A DNA stretch of 7,263 nt, from the NCBI GenBank assembly GCA_905215805.1, contig CAJMRL010000046.1, positions 1 to 7,263 of the forward strand, in the 5' to 3' direction. A program made the translations under genes and the position numbers. The notes under the pieces are model-generated. The model was given only the letters and a program-made list of their open reading frames with translations, searched no databases and had not been told where the DNA came from. Source of the DNA: an uncultured bacterium. Its GTDB lineage: Bacteria > Bacillota > Clostridia > UBA1381. Shown here one piece after another: positions 1 through 5,931 of the stretch (positions are counted from its first letter, which is position 1; every line of letters begins with the position of its first letter).

Positions 1-1
1 G

Positions 2-18
2 CGCCTCTCGGCGACAGC
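2..18 (-). other. Partial structured element at window edge
   Basis: On the minus strand the bases GCTGTCGC (18 to 11) run into a short hairpin, CGCC-GAGA-GGCG, with a GNRA-type tetraloop, and the sequence is then cut by the window edge. It begins about where transcription from the adjacent minus-strand promoter should start, so it is probably the 5' end of an RNA or leader. The 8-mer is also present in the GC-rich element at 1486-1537, again entering a hairpin through its last bases. The identity of the transcript cannot be judged from what is visible. Confidence 0.3.
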
Positions 19-24
19 TCATAT

Positions 25-53
25 ATATTACCACGTTCGACATGAAAAGTCAA
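25..53 (-). promoter_or_regulatory. Sigma-A type promoter reading out of the left edge
   Basis: On the minus strand, -35 TTGACT (53-48) and -10 TAATAT (30-25) are separated by exactly 17 bp. The predicted start is near position 18. It lies downstream of the protease terminator, so it should drive the next transcript to the left, outside the window. The -35 box sits inside the inverted repeat 41-64, which suggests that a protein bound there could block polymerase. That regulation is inferred from position only. Confidence 0.6.
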
Positions 54-64
54 GCCTTTTCATG
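41..64. repeat. Perfect 9-bp inverted repeat over the -35 box (candidate operator)
   Basis: The arms CATGAAAAG (41-49) and CTTTTCATG (56-64) are perfect inverted copies separated by 6 bp. The -35 hexamer of the left-edge promoter begins in the centre and ends in one arm. A symmetrical site in this position is typical of a dimeric repressor operator. As RNA it could also form a hairpin, but it lies upstream of the predicted transcription start, so a DNA site is the more likely reading. No matching regulator is identified. Confidence 0.45.
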
Positions 65-126
65 CGGAAATATTGTATAAATAAATTGGATTTTTTTGCG
101 GTTTACTTGGTAAAATTATATCTATA

Positions 127-157
127 AAGAAAAGCAGCAGAAGTATTCCTCTGCTGC
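127..157 (-). terminator. Intrinsic terminator after the S41 protease gene
   Basis: On the minus strand the arms GCAGCAGA and TCTGCTGC (157-150 and 141-134) pair perfectly. Two more inner pairs (one G-U, one G-C) close an AATA tetraloop, and the stem is followed by TTTTCTT. It begins 14 nt after the stop codon of the protease gene. Stem, loop and U-run all fit a Rho-independent terminator that closes this transcript. Confidence 0.9.
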
Positions 158-171
158 AATATAAACAGTTT

Positions 172-1443
172 TTACTTATTCAAAATTTCAATAGCTGTTT
201 GTAATTGAGTATCCTCATCGAACGGAATTGACGATGCATAATATCCATCCCATGCTTCAGGGGCATCAACTACTACATCCGGAGTTATTCCTGTTCCATG
301 AATACAAATTCCATTGGGAGAATAATATTTAGCTACAGTCATTGATATTCCCGAGCCATCTACAAACGGATAAACCGACTGTACAATACCTTTTCCAAAG
401 CTCTTTTTTCCTACTATTGTCGCCTTTCCATAATCTTTCAGGCATCCGGTGAGAACCTCTGATGCAGACGCGCTATTTTCATTAATAAGTATTACTATTG
501 GCATATCCATCTCATTAGCATCCGATTCATAATCCTGACGCTCTCCATCCTTATACTCTATATAAGTTATAAGCCCCTCTGGGACGATCATATCCGCTAT
601 ATTACATGCCACATCGAGCGCTCCGCCAGGGTTATCACGCAAATCTATAATCATCTTCTGCATACCCTCTGCCTGCAAAGCCTCAACCTTTGACTTAAAT
701 TCAGTATAAGTATCTTCCTCATTTCCCGCATCATTTGTATTAAAGGCTGAAATCCTTACATATCCTATATTATTATCAAGCATTTGTGTACGTACTGATT
801 CCGAAGATACATTCCCTCTCTCAATTTCCTTAACGATTTCTTCACCATTTCTAATAAACTTTATATTTACTTTTTCTCCATCTTTTCCGGATTTGATTTT
901 AGTAACAGCTTCCTCCATTGCATCTCCGGTATAATCTACTCCGTCAACAGCTGCAAGTATATCACCAGGAAGAACCTCCGCATTATATGCCGGGCTTCCT
1001 TCAAAAGCAGATACAACTTCTATTTGATTATTATCATTTTTCGTTACAACCACGCCAATACCCACATAACTGTCTTCAAGCTGTTCTGTATATTCTTTAA
1101 ATTCTTCCGTGGTATAGTAATGCGTATATGGCTCCTCAAGTCCCTCAACATATGCTTGTAATGCGTTTTGTTTCATTGCTTCATCATCAATGTCATAGAG
1201 ATATTCACTTTTCAGCAAAGCATTGATCGCAGAAAGCTTAACTTCAAATTTCCTTGTACTTTCATCCAATCCCATATAAGGTATCCGACATACTATTGAT
1301 GTAATAAATGCCGTAACAACTACCGATATAATTATTGATATAAATATTGCACCTTTTCCAAAATGTTTTTTAGACTTTTTTTCCTTTCCGTCAACTATAA
1401 AGCTATCATCAGATTTTGAAAAAAACTCATTTTCGCTATTCAT
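172..1443 (-). CDS. S41 family C-terminal processing peptidase (CtpA/CtpB type), membrane anchored
   Basis: This 423-residue protein is a serine protease of the carboxy-terminal processing family, which trims or degrades proteins outside the membrane. About 30 charged cytoplasmic residues, ending in a lysine-rich stretch, precede one membrane segment (about 31-54). A PDZ domain follows (about 116-205, with GIGVVV and the substrate-groove loop GSPAYNAEVLPGD), then the S41 catalytic domain. The Ser-Lys-Gln catalytic set is visible: Ser326 in NSASASE, Lys351 in SFGKG, and Gln355 four residues later. This spacing matches B. subtilis CtpB as I recall it. The open frame extends to a TTG at 1449, but the ATG at 1443 has AAAGGG 7 nt upstream and is preferred. 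It lies 113 nt after a PucR/CdaR-type regulator, with no clear promoter between, so it may be read through from that gene. The substrate is unknown; ctpA and ctpB cannot be told apart here. Confidence 0.93.
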   Translation of the reverse strand: MNSENEFFSKSDDSFIVDGKEKKSKKHFGKGAIFISIIISVVVTAFITSIVCRIPYMGLDESTRKFEVKLSAINALLKSEYLYDIDDEAMKQNALQAYVEGLEEPYTHYYTTEEFKEYTEQLEDSYVGIGVVVTKNDNNQIEVVSAFEGSPAYNAEVLPGDILAAVDGVDYTGDAMEEAVTKIKSGKDGEKVNIKFIRNGEEIVKEIERGNVSSESVRTQMLDNNIGYVRISAFNTNDAGNEEDTYTEFKSKVEALQAEGMQKMIIDLRDNPGGALDVACNIADMIVPEGLITYIEYKDGERQDYESDANEMDMPIVILINENSASASEVLTGCLKDYGKATIVGKKSFGKGIVQSVYPFVDGSGISMTVAKYYSPNGICIHGTGITPDVVVDAPEAWDGYYASSIPFDEDTQLQTAIEILNK

Positions 1444-1450
1444 AAACAAA

Positions 1451-1456
1451 CCCTTT
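1451..1456 (-). promoter_or_regulatory. Ribosome binding site that fixes the S41 protease start
   Basis: AAAGGG on the minus strand ends 7 nt before the ATG at 1443. It is only 1 nt from the upstream in-frame TTG at 1449, which is too close for initiation, so the ATG is chosen. Confidence 0.7.
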
Positions 1457-1485
1457 CACCAATTATTTAATATCCTTTATTACAA

Positions 1486-1537
1486 ATGGGACCGCATCAC
1501 CCGTGATGCGACAGCACCTACGGGGATACAGCCCCAT
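1486..1537 (-). repeat. GC-rich multi-stem element between regulator and protease genes
   Basis: This 52-bp island is GC-rich in an AT-rich spacer. It contains a perfect 18-bp palindrome (1493-1510, arms CGCATCAC and GTGATGCG around CC) and a second small hairpin (GGGG 1522-1525 with CCCC 1532-1535). Its ends are complementary (ATGGG 1486-1490 with CCCAT 1533-1537). The closing stem and the small hairpin use the same bases, so they are alternative folds. No U-run follows on either strand, so it does not look like a plain terminator. It could be a structured leader RNA for the protease gene, a dispersed palindromic repeat, or a protein-binding site. I do not recognise it as a known riboswitch. 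The fold is seen in the sequence; the role is not. Confidence 0.55.
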
Positions 1538-1556
1538 ATTTATTTTAATCTATCAA

Positions 1557-2642
1557 TCAGATCTTCATCGGATTAGATTCAAGGTACTTATGTACCATCA
1601 TCGCAACCTTAAATATTATAGCCTGATCAAACTTTCGTAAATCAAGACCGGTAAGTTTATATATCTTTTCCAATCTATATACTAATGTATTTCTATGGAC
1701 AAATAACTGACGCGACGTTTCACTTACATTCAAGTCATTTTCAAAAAACTTGTTGATCGTAAGAATCGTTTCATCATCGAGCGTAGTTATATCTCCTTTT
1801 TTGAATACTTCTTTCAAAAACAACTCACAAAGCTTTATCGGAAGCTGATATATCAATCGTCCGATACCCAAACTATCATAGTTTAATATATTCTTTTCAT
1901 CCCCAAAAACCTTTCCGATCTCCAGTGCTATTTGTGCCTCTTTATAAGATGAATTCAATTCATCTATATTTGCCGCCACAGATCCTAAGCCCACAACCAC
2001 TTTCATCATTGTTTCGGAATTTACCGTATCCAATATCTGCTGCGCCATTGTCTCAAGCTCTTCCGAAGTGATTACCTCTTTTAACTCTTTTATAAGAACT
2101 ATATTATTGGAATCTATATTTATTACAAAATCTTTTTCCTTATCCGGGAACATATTTCTTATAACCTCATAGATTCCCGTTTCACCATTTTCGGTACGCT
2201 TAATATAAAAAACAGCACGAGGAATATCTATATCTACATGAAGCTCCCGCGCTTTCTGATGCAAATCGAACGAAAGCAAATTATCAAATATAATATTCTG
2301 CATAAAATTCGTCTTATCATATTTTTCATCATAATAATGACGAACATTATTCGCGGCAACAGCAATGGCATTACAACAGTATTTACTTATTTCATCTGTT
2401 CCTTCAACATAAACAACATACTCAGCATATGGCTTATTGGACATAACTCTTACAGTATAACCGTCTTTATACAATATTTTTTCACTATTTGTAGCAGCAT
2501 ATACAAGATCGTCCATAACATCCGAAGGCGGTTCATTTCCAGTATAAGCTAACACTAATCCATGAGAATCGGCTATACCAAATTTTTTGGGAAATACATC
2601 AGCCATTTGTGTAATTATATTCTGAAATGCCTTGCTTATCAT
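1557..2642 (-). CDS. PucR/CdaR-family transcriptional regulator
   Basis: This 361-residue protein has the layout of CdaR/PucR-type activators. An N-terminal ligand or sensor region (about 1-110) precedes a middle region (about 125-250) resembling the GGDEF-like domain of this family. A C-terminal helix-turn-helix of the HTH_30 type lies around 295-352, with the signature VSETSRQLFVHRNTLVYRLE (306-325). Known members bind DNA through this C-terminal domain and respond to small molecules such as sugar diacids or purine breakdown products. Nothing here identifies the ligand, so a specific name is not justified. The open frame runs back to a TTG at 2657, but that codon overlaps the ribosome site GGAGG (2655-2651), which is 8 nt from the ATG at 2642; the ATG is taken. 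It has its own promoter, and the protease gene follows on the same strand, making it a possible target or just a neighbour. Confidence 0.88.
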   Translation of the reverse strand: MISKAFQNIITQMADVFPKKFGIADSHGLVLAYTGNEPPSDVMDDLVYAATNSEKILYKDGYTVRVMSNKPYAEYVVYVEGTDEISKYCCNAIAVAANNVRHYYDEKYDKTNFMQNIIFDNLLSFDLHQKARELHVDIDIPRAVFYIKRTENGETGIYEVIRNMFPDKEKDFVINIDSNNIVLIKELKEVITSEELETMAQQILDTVNSETMMKVVVGLGSVAANIDELNSSYKEAQIALEIGKVFGDEKNILNYDSLGIGRLIYQLPIKLCELFLKEVFKKGDITTLDDETILTINKFFENDLNVSETSRQLFVHRNTLVYRLEKIYKLTGLDLRKFDQAIIFKVAMMVHKYLESNPMKI

Positions 2643-2650
2643 ATTTATAT

Positions 2651-2655
2651 CCTCC
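2651..2655 (-). promoter_or_regulatory. Ribosome binding site that fixes the regulator start
   Basis: GGAGG on the minus strand is 8 nt upstream of the ATG at 2642. The longer frame would start at the TTG that overlaps this site, which would leave it without any ribosome site. Confidence 0.8.
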
Positions 2656-2657
2656 AA

Positions 2658-2671
2658 TTTTATTCATAAAA
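2658..2671. repeat. AT-rich palindrome in the regulator 5' leader
   Basis: The arms TTTTAT and ATAAAA flank a 2-bp centre, between the predicted transcription start (about 2678) and the ribosome site. A 14-bp symmetrical site here could be an autoregulatory operator. Short AT palindromes also arise easily by chance in such DNA, so the support is weak. Confidence 0.25.
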
Positions 2672-2684
2672 CTCTACTATTAAT

Positions 2685-2713
2685 ATTATACACCAAAATG
2701 TTATAAATTTCAA
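2685..2713 (-). promoter_or_regulatory. Promoter of the PucR/CdaR-type regulator
   Basis: On the minus strand, -35 TTGAAA (2713-2708) and a perfect -10 TATAAT (2690-2685) are separated by 17 bp. The predicted start is near 2678, giving a leader of about 36 nt that includes the GGAGG site. No terminator is visible between the preceding small gene and this promoter, so some readthrough into the regulator is possible. Confidence 0.85.
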
Positions 2714-2756
2714 GAATAATTTTTAATATTTTCAGTTTTTTTTCATAAAGTCATAT

Positions 2757-3134
2757 TTAATATATGGAAGCTTCGTAAATCATTTTTGTTTGTTCGCCAT
2801 CCTTCAAATAAACAAAATCCACTTGGTTTAATTGTGGATCCGTTATTTCAATTCGCATATTACCCGAAGAATATTTCTTTGTAACAAGTCCGCTGTAAAT
2901 AACAATATACAATGAATTTCCATCTATCTCATATTCATATTTTCTGAAACTTGTTCCGCTTGAAAACATAACAGCATCTGCACTAAATATATCTTCACTT
3001 AATGACATATTCTCCATTGATACGCCAGAATAATTACTGCTTCCATTATTTACAGACCAGTAAAAGCTTCCAGTAAATATCACTGCAACTAAAAATATCG
3101 ATATCAATATAATTTTCAGAGCCCTATTTTTCAT
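2757..3134 (-). CDS. Small membrane-anchored protein of unknown function
   Basis: I do not recognise this 125-residue protein. It starts with a short basic stretch (MKNRALK) and one hydrophobic segment (about 7-25), consistent with a signal anchor or an uncleaved signal peptide. No lipobox cysteine is seen, and the protein has no cysteine at all. The remaining 95-100 residues would be outside the membrane. They are rich in Ser, Tyr and Asn and seem to alternate short strands (KYEYEIDGNSLYIVIYSGLV, then MRIEITDP, VDFVYLKDG), suggesting a small beta domain. The open frame begins at a GTG (3143), but the ATG at 3134 has GGTGG 5 nt upstream and is preferred. It has its own strong promoter right after the proS terminator, and the codon use resembles its neighbours. 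That it is a real gene is well supported; its function is unknown. Confidence 0.75.
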   Translation of the reverse strand: MKNRALKIILISIFLVAVIFTGSFYWSVNNGSSNYSGVSMENMSLSEDIFSADAVMFSSGTSFRKYEYEIDGNSLYIVIYSGLVTKKYSSGNMRIEITDPQLNQVDFVYLKDGEQTKMIYEASIY

Positions 3135-3139
3135 ATTTT

Positions 3140-3144
3140 CCACC
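3140..3144 (-). promoter_or_regulatory. Ribosome binding site supporting the ATG start of the small protein
   Basis: GGTGG, one base off GGAGG, lies 5 nt before the ATG at 3134. The upstream in-frame GTG at 3143 overlaps this site and has no good site of its own. Confidence 0.55.
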
Positions 3145-3166
3145 CAGCTTTCATATTTTTTCTTTT

Positions 3167-3195
3167 ATTATATCAATAAATATCTGCAAAGTCAA
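3167..3195 (-). promoter_or_regulatory. Strong promoter of the small membrane protein gene
   Basis: On the minus strand, -35 TTGACT (3195-3190) and -10 TATAAT (3172-3167) are separated by exactly 17 bp, 11 of 12 bases matching the sigma-A consensus. The predicted start is near 3160, leaving a leader of about 26 nt. It lies just past the proS terminator, so this gene starts a new transcript. Confidence 0.88.
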
Positions 3196-3209
3196 TATAG
3201 ACAAACATC

Positions 3210-3243
3210 AAAAAAGAACGCCCGCAATTCACCACAGGCGTTC
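3210..3243 (-). terminator. Intrinsic terminator after proS
   Basis: On the minus strand GAACGCC (3243-3237) pairs perfectly with GGCGTTC (3222-3216), extended inward by a G-U and a G-C pair, and is followed by six T. It starts 8 nt after the proS stop codon. No T-run is present on the other side, so it acts only for minus-strand transcription and should end the argC-argB-proS unit. Confidence 0.92.
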
Positions 3244-3251
3244 CAACACAA

Positions 3252-4964
3252 CTATTTATTTAAATTATTCTTAATAAACTCAATAACATCCTTAATTGCT
3301 GTATCAATATCCTTTTCAACAGCCTGCTGCATTGTTCTCTCTTTATATTCAACAATGCCATCGCTGATTTTCTTTCCAACAACTATTCTAACAGGTATAC
3401 CTATAAGGTCCGCATCCTTAAACTTAACTCCCGCACGCTCATTTCTATCGTCAATAAGAGTTTCTATTCCTGCCTCGCAAAGAGCGTTATAAATCATCTC
3501 CGCCTCTGCCATCTGTTCCTCACTTTTATAATTCGCCGGCACAACAATAGCATGATACGGTGCACAGGCAACAGGCCAAATGATTCCGTTATCATCATGA
3601 TTCTGTTCAACAGCCGCAGCTATACAGCGTGTAACACCTATTCCATAGCAGCCCATCTCTACTATCTGGCTCTTTCCGTTCTCATCAAGATACTTAAGTC
3701 CGAGAGCTTCTGAATATTTTGTGCCGAGCTTAAAAATATGACCTACTTCTATACCCTGGGCAGTTTTTATGGGCTGTCCACATTTCGGGCATACATCTCC
3801 CTCTTCAACCACACGTATATCTGCCACATGATCCGGCTCAAAATCTCTGCCGATATTTACATTTTTATAATGCATATCTGTTTCATTTGCACCGACAACA
3901 AAATTTTTCATAAAGGTAACTTCCTTATCGACATATACCTCTATTCCAAGTCCAATCGGTCCGGCAAATCCAACCTCAGCCTTTGTAAGCTCTCTCACAA
4001 CAGCAGGTGCTGCAAGCTCCAGATCATCTGTACATCCGACAAGATTCTTAAGCTTAACCTCATTAACCTCTCTGTCGCCTCTTACCATAGCGGCAATATA
4101 TTTATCATCAGCCTTATAAATAATAGTTTTTGCAAAATTATATGATTCCATACCAAGGAATTTTACAAGCTCTTCTATAGTATGCGCATTTGGAGTATGA
4201 ACCTTTTCCATCGGGAAATCACCCTCAATCTGAGGTTTTTCCTGAACTATACATTCGCATTTCTCATAATTAGCCGCGTATCCGCAAGCATCACAATAAG
4301 CAATTCCGTCCTCGCCCACCGGTGATTTTACCATAAATTCCTGGCTGCCGCTTCCGCCCATAGCGCCGCTGTCAGCGTCAACAATAGTAAAATCCAGTCC
4401 AAGACGTGTGAATATCCTGCAATAAGCCTCGTACATTGCCTCATATGACTTATCCAATCCGTCCTTATCAAGGTCAAAGCTGTATGCATCTTTCATTACA
4501 AATTCACGGCTTCTTATTATTCCAAAACGCGGACGTCCCTCATCACGATACTTAGTCTGTATCTGATAAAGCGTCATAGGATATTCCTTATATGACTTTA
4601 CATTATCAATGACCGTTTGTGTAAAAAGCTCTTCATGAGTAGGGCCAAGACAAAAATCTCTGTCATTTCTGTCCTTAAGCTTGAACATAGAAGGTCCGAA
4701 CACCTCCCATCTTCCTGAAGCTTGATATGCTTCAGCTGGCAAAAGTGCCGACATAAGAAGCTCCTGTGCTCCCGCCTTATCCATTTCCTCACGGATTATC
4801 TGCTCTATTTTATGCAGTGAACGCAATCCCAACGGCAGATATGAATAAATTCCTGCAGCAAGCTTACGAATCATTCCTGCTCGAAGCATAAGTCTATGAC
4901 TTGCAATCTCCGCCTCCGCAGGCACCTCTCTAAGCGTGGGCATAAGAAGTTTTGACATTCTCAT
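3252..4964 (-). CDS. proS: Prolyl-tRNA synthetase, bacterial type with editing insertion
   Basis: This cytoplasmic enzyme attaches proline to tRNA-Pro. The 570 residues match the usual bacterial length. Class II landmarks are in order: the N-terminal start typical of the family (MSKLLMPTLREVPAEAE), motif 1 around 49-75, the GPTHEE loop (107-112), motif 2 with RDEGRPRFGIIRSREF (140-155), motif 3 with GCYGIGVTR (438-446), and an anticodon-binding domain from about 470 to the end. Between motifs 2 and 3 lies the insertion domain (about 224-405) that in other bacteria hydrolyses mischarged alanyl-tRNA, including GDREVNEVKLKN (296-307). Two CxxC pairs (Cys224/227 and Cys392/395), with Cys236 and Cys238 nearby, border this insertion and may bind a metal. 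The ATG at 4964 has AAAGGA 11 nt upstream; Met3 is an alternative start. It follows argB by 70 nt without a clear promoter and is closed by a terminator, so it is probably the last gene of the arg transcript. Confidence 0.97.
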   Translation of the reverse strand: MRMSKLLMPTLREVPAEAEIASHRLMLRAGMIRKLAAGIYSYLPLGLRSLHKIEQIIREEMDKAGAQELLMSALLPAEAYQASGRWEVFGPSMFKLKDRNDRDFCLGPTHEELFTQTVIDNVKSYKEYPMTLYQIQTKYRDEGRPRFGIIRSREFVMKDAYSFDLDKDGLDKSYEAMYEAYCRIFTRLGLDFTIVDADSGAMGGSGSQEFMVKSPVGEDGIAYCDACGYAANYEKCECIVQEKPQIEGDFPMEKVHTPNAHTIEELVKFLGMESYNFAKTIIYKADDKYIAAMVRGDREVNEVKLKNLVGCTDDLELAAPAVVRELTKAEVGFAGPIGLGIEVYVDKEVTFMKNFVVGANETDMHYKNVNIGRDFEPDHVADIRVVEEGDVCPKCGQPIKTAQGIEVGHIFKLGTKYSEALGLKYLDENGKSQIVEMGCYGIGVTRCIAAAVEQNHDDNGIIWPVACAPYHAIVVPANYKSEEQMAEAEMIYNALCEAGIETLIDDRNERAGVKFKDADLIGIPVRIVVGKKISDGIVEYKERTMQQAVEKDIDTAIKDVIEFIKNNLNK

Positions 4965-4986
4965 TTTTTCTAATTTCCTTTCGATC

Positions 4987-5025
4987 TTATTTTCATTAAT
5001 CTGTTATTTTCTATAACTTATTTTC
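4987..5025 (-). repeat. Three GAAAATAA copies between argB and proS
   Basis: On the minus strand GAAAATAA occurs exactly three times (5025-5018, 5011-5004, 4994-4987), with starts 14 and 17 bp apart, within the 70-nt spacer. They could be binding sites affecting proS, but the spacer is so AT-rich that chance is a fair explanation. No convincing promoter or terminator is seen in this spacer. Confidence 0.25.
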
Positions 5026-5034
5026 TGTAAATTA

Positions 5035-5931
5035 TTAATATTTATCGCTTTTTATCATGGTACCAATACCTGTCTTTGTAAAGATTTCAAGCAACAAGCA
5101 GTGGGGTATGCGCCCGTCAATAATATGCACACCGGTGACACCGGCATCAATCGCATCCATACATCCTTTCACCTTCGGTATCATTCCGCCCTTTATTGTC
5201 CCATCTTCTATCATTTCACGGATTTCATGCTCCTCAGCTTCATACACTACATTGTCGTCTTTATCTTTTATCCCCTCAACATCCGTAAGGAGAATCAGCT
5301 TTTCCGCCTCAACAGCCGAAGCAACCGCGGCCGCAACGCTATCCGCATTTACATTATAGCTGTTTCCATCCTCATCAGTACCTATAGGAGCTATTACCGG
5401 TATCCACTGATCATTTGAAAGTAAATCCAAAAGACAATGCTTTACATAAACGACGTCGCCGACATATCCTATATCTACAGGTTTTCCATCGACTTCTGCC
5501 GTCTGCTTTTTGCACATAATAAAGCTGCCGTCTATTCCGCTCACTCCAACAGCTCTGCCTCCCTTACGGTTAAGCAAGGACACTATTTCTTTATTTGTTT
5601 TTCCTATAAGTACCTGCTGAGCAACGCTCATCGTAACTTCATCCGTTACTCTCAGACCGTTGACAAAATTGCTCTTTACGCCTCTGTCATTTAAAGCCTT
5701 GGATATATCCGGACCTCCGCCATGAACTACAATTGGATTTATTCCTATAAATTTCAGCAAAGTTATATCTTCCATAACTGAATTTTTTAAATCCTCGTTT
5801 ATCATAGCATTGCCGCCGTATTTTATAACAAACGTTTTTCCTGCAAATCTTTGTATATACGGCAAAGCATCAATAAGTATCTGCGCTTTTTTTATAAGCT
5901 GTTCCATATTGTCATTTACGCCTCCAATCAT
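5035..5931 (-). CDS. argB: Acetylglutamate kinase
   Basis: The enzyme phosphorylates N-acetylglutamate with ATP, the second step of arginine biosynthesis. The 298 residues fit the family length. Visible motifs are KYGGNAM (37-43, phosphate-binding Lys), VHGGGP (69-74), NGLRVTD (91-97, substrate-binding Arg94), NVNAD (193-197), LLTDVEG (214-220) and GGMIPK (248-253). A helical N-terminal extension before the kinase fold and the C-terminal LLEIFTKTGIGT (279-290) are features of arginine-inhibited forms, so feedback inhibition is likely but inferred. The chosen ATG overlaps the argC stop codon as ATGA, typical of coupled translation. Met9 (ATG at 5907) is an alternative: GGAGG lies upstream of it, though 13 nt away, and the resulting MEQLIKKAQ start resembles relatives. 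argJ, often between argC and argB, is absent here. Confidence 0.96.
   Translation of the reverse strand: MIGGVNDNMEQLIKKAQILIDALPYIQRFAGKTFVIKYGGNAMINEDLKNSVMEDITLLKFIGINPIVVHGGGPDISKALNDRGVKSNFVNGLRVTDEVTMSVAQQVLIGKTNKEIVSLLNRKGGRAVGVSGIDGSFIMCKKQTAEVDGKPVDIGYVGDVVYVKHCLLDLLSNDQWIPVIAPIGTDEDGNSYNVNADSVAAAVASAVEAEKLILLTDVEGIKDKDDNVVYEAEEHEIREMIEDGTIKGGMIPKVKGCMDAIDAGVTGVHIIDGRIPHCLLLEIFTKTGIGTMIKSDKY
5921..5925 (-). promoter_or_regulatory. GGAGG just inside argB (start ambiguity)
   Basis: GGAGG lies 3 nt after the argC stop codon and within the first codons of the longer argB frame. It is 13 nt from the in-frame ATG at 5907, which is long, and 7 nt from an out-of-frame ATG at 5915. It therefore either serves the shorter argB start or helps retain ribosomes at the ATGA overlap. 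Confidence 0.4.

Noticed and set aside
1..126. Coding region at the left edge on the plus strand
   Set aside because: All three plus frames are open for at least 14 codons, but none resembles a known protein and the stretch is better explained as a minus-strand promoter region.
1493..1510. Terminator of the regulator gene
   Set aside because: The palindrome has no T-run after it on either strand, so it is not called an intrinsic terminator.
1486..1537. Guanidine-II (mini-ykkC) riboswitch, because of an ACGG in the palindrome centre
   Set aside because: In the best fold the A of ACGG is paired, leaving a CGGG loop, and the second hairpin lacks an ACGR loop.
3738..4145. Plus-strand open frame opposite proS (and others opposite the protease, regulator, argB and argC)
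   Set aside because: These lie wholly inside well-recognised minus-strand genes and read as low-complexity shadow translations without ribosome sites.
4965..5034. Separate promoter for proS
   Set aside because: A TTTACA is present, but the hexamer 17 bp downstream (AATAAC) is a poor -10 box.
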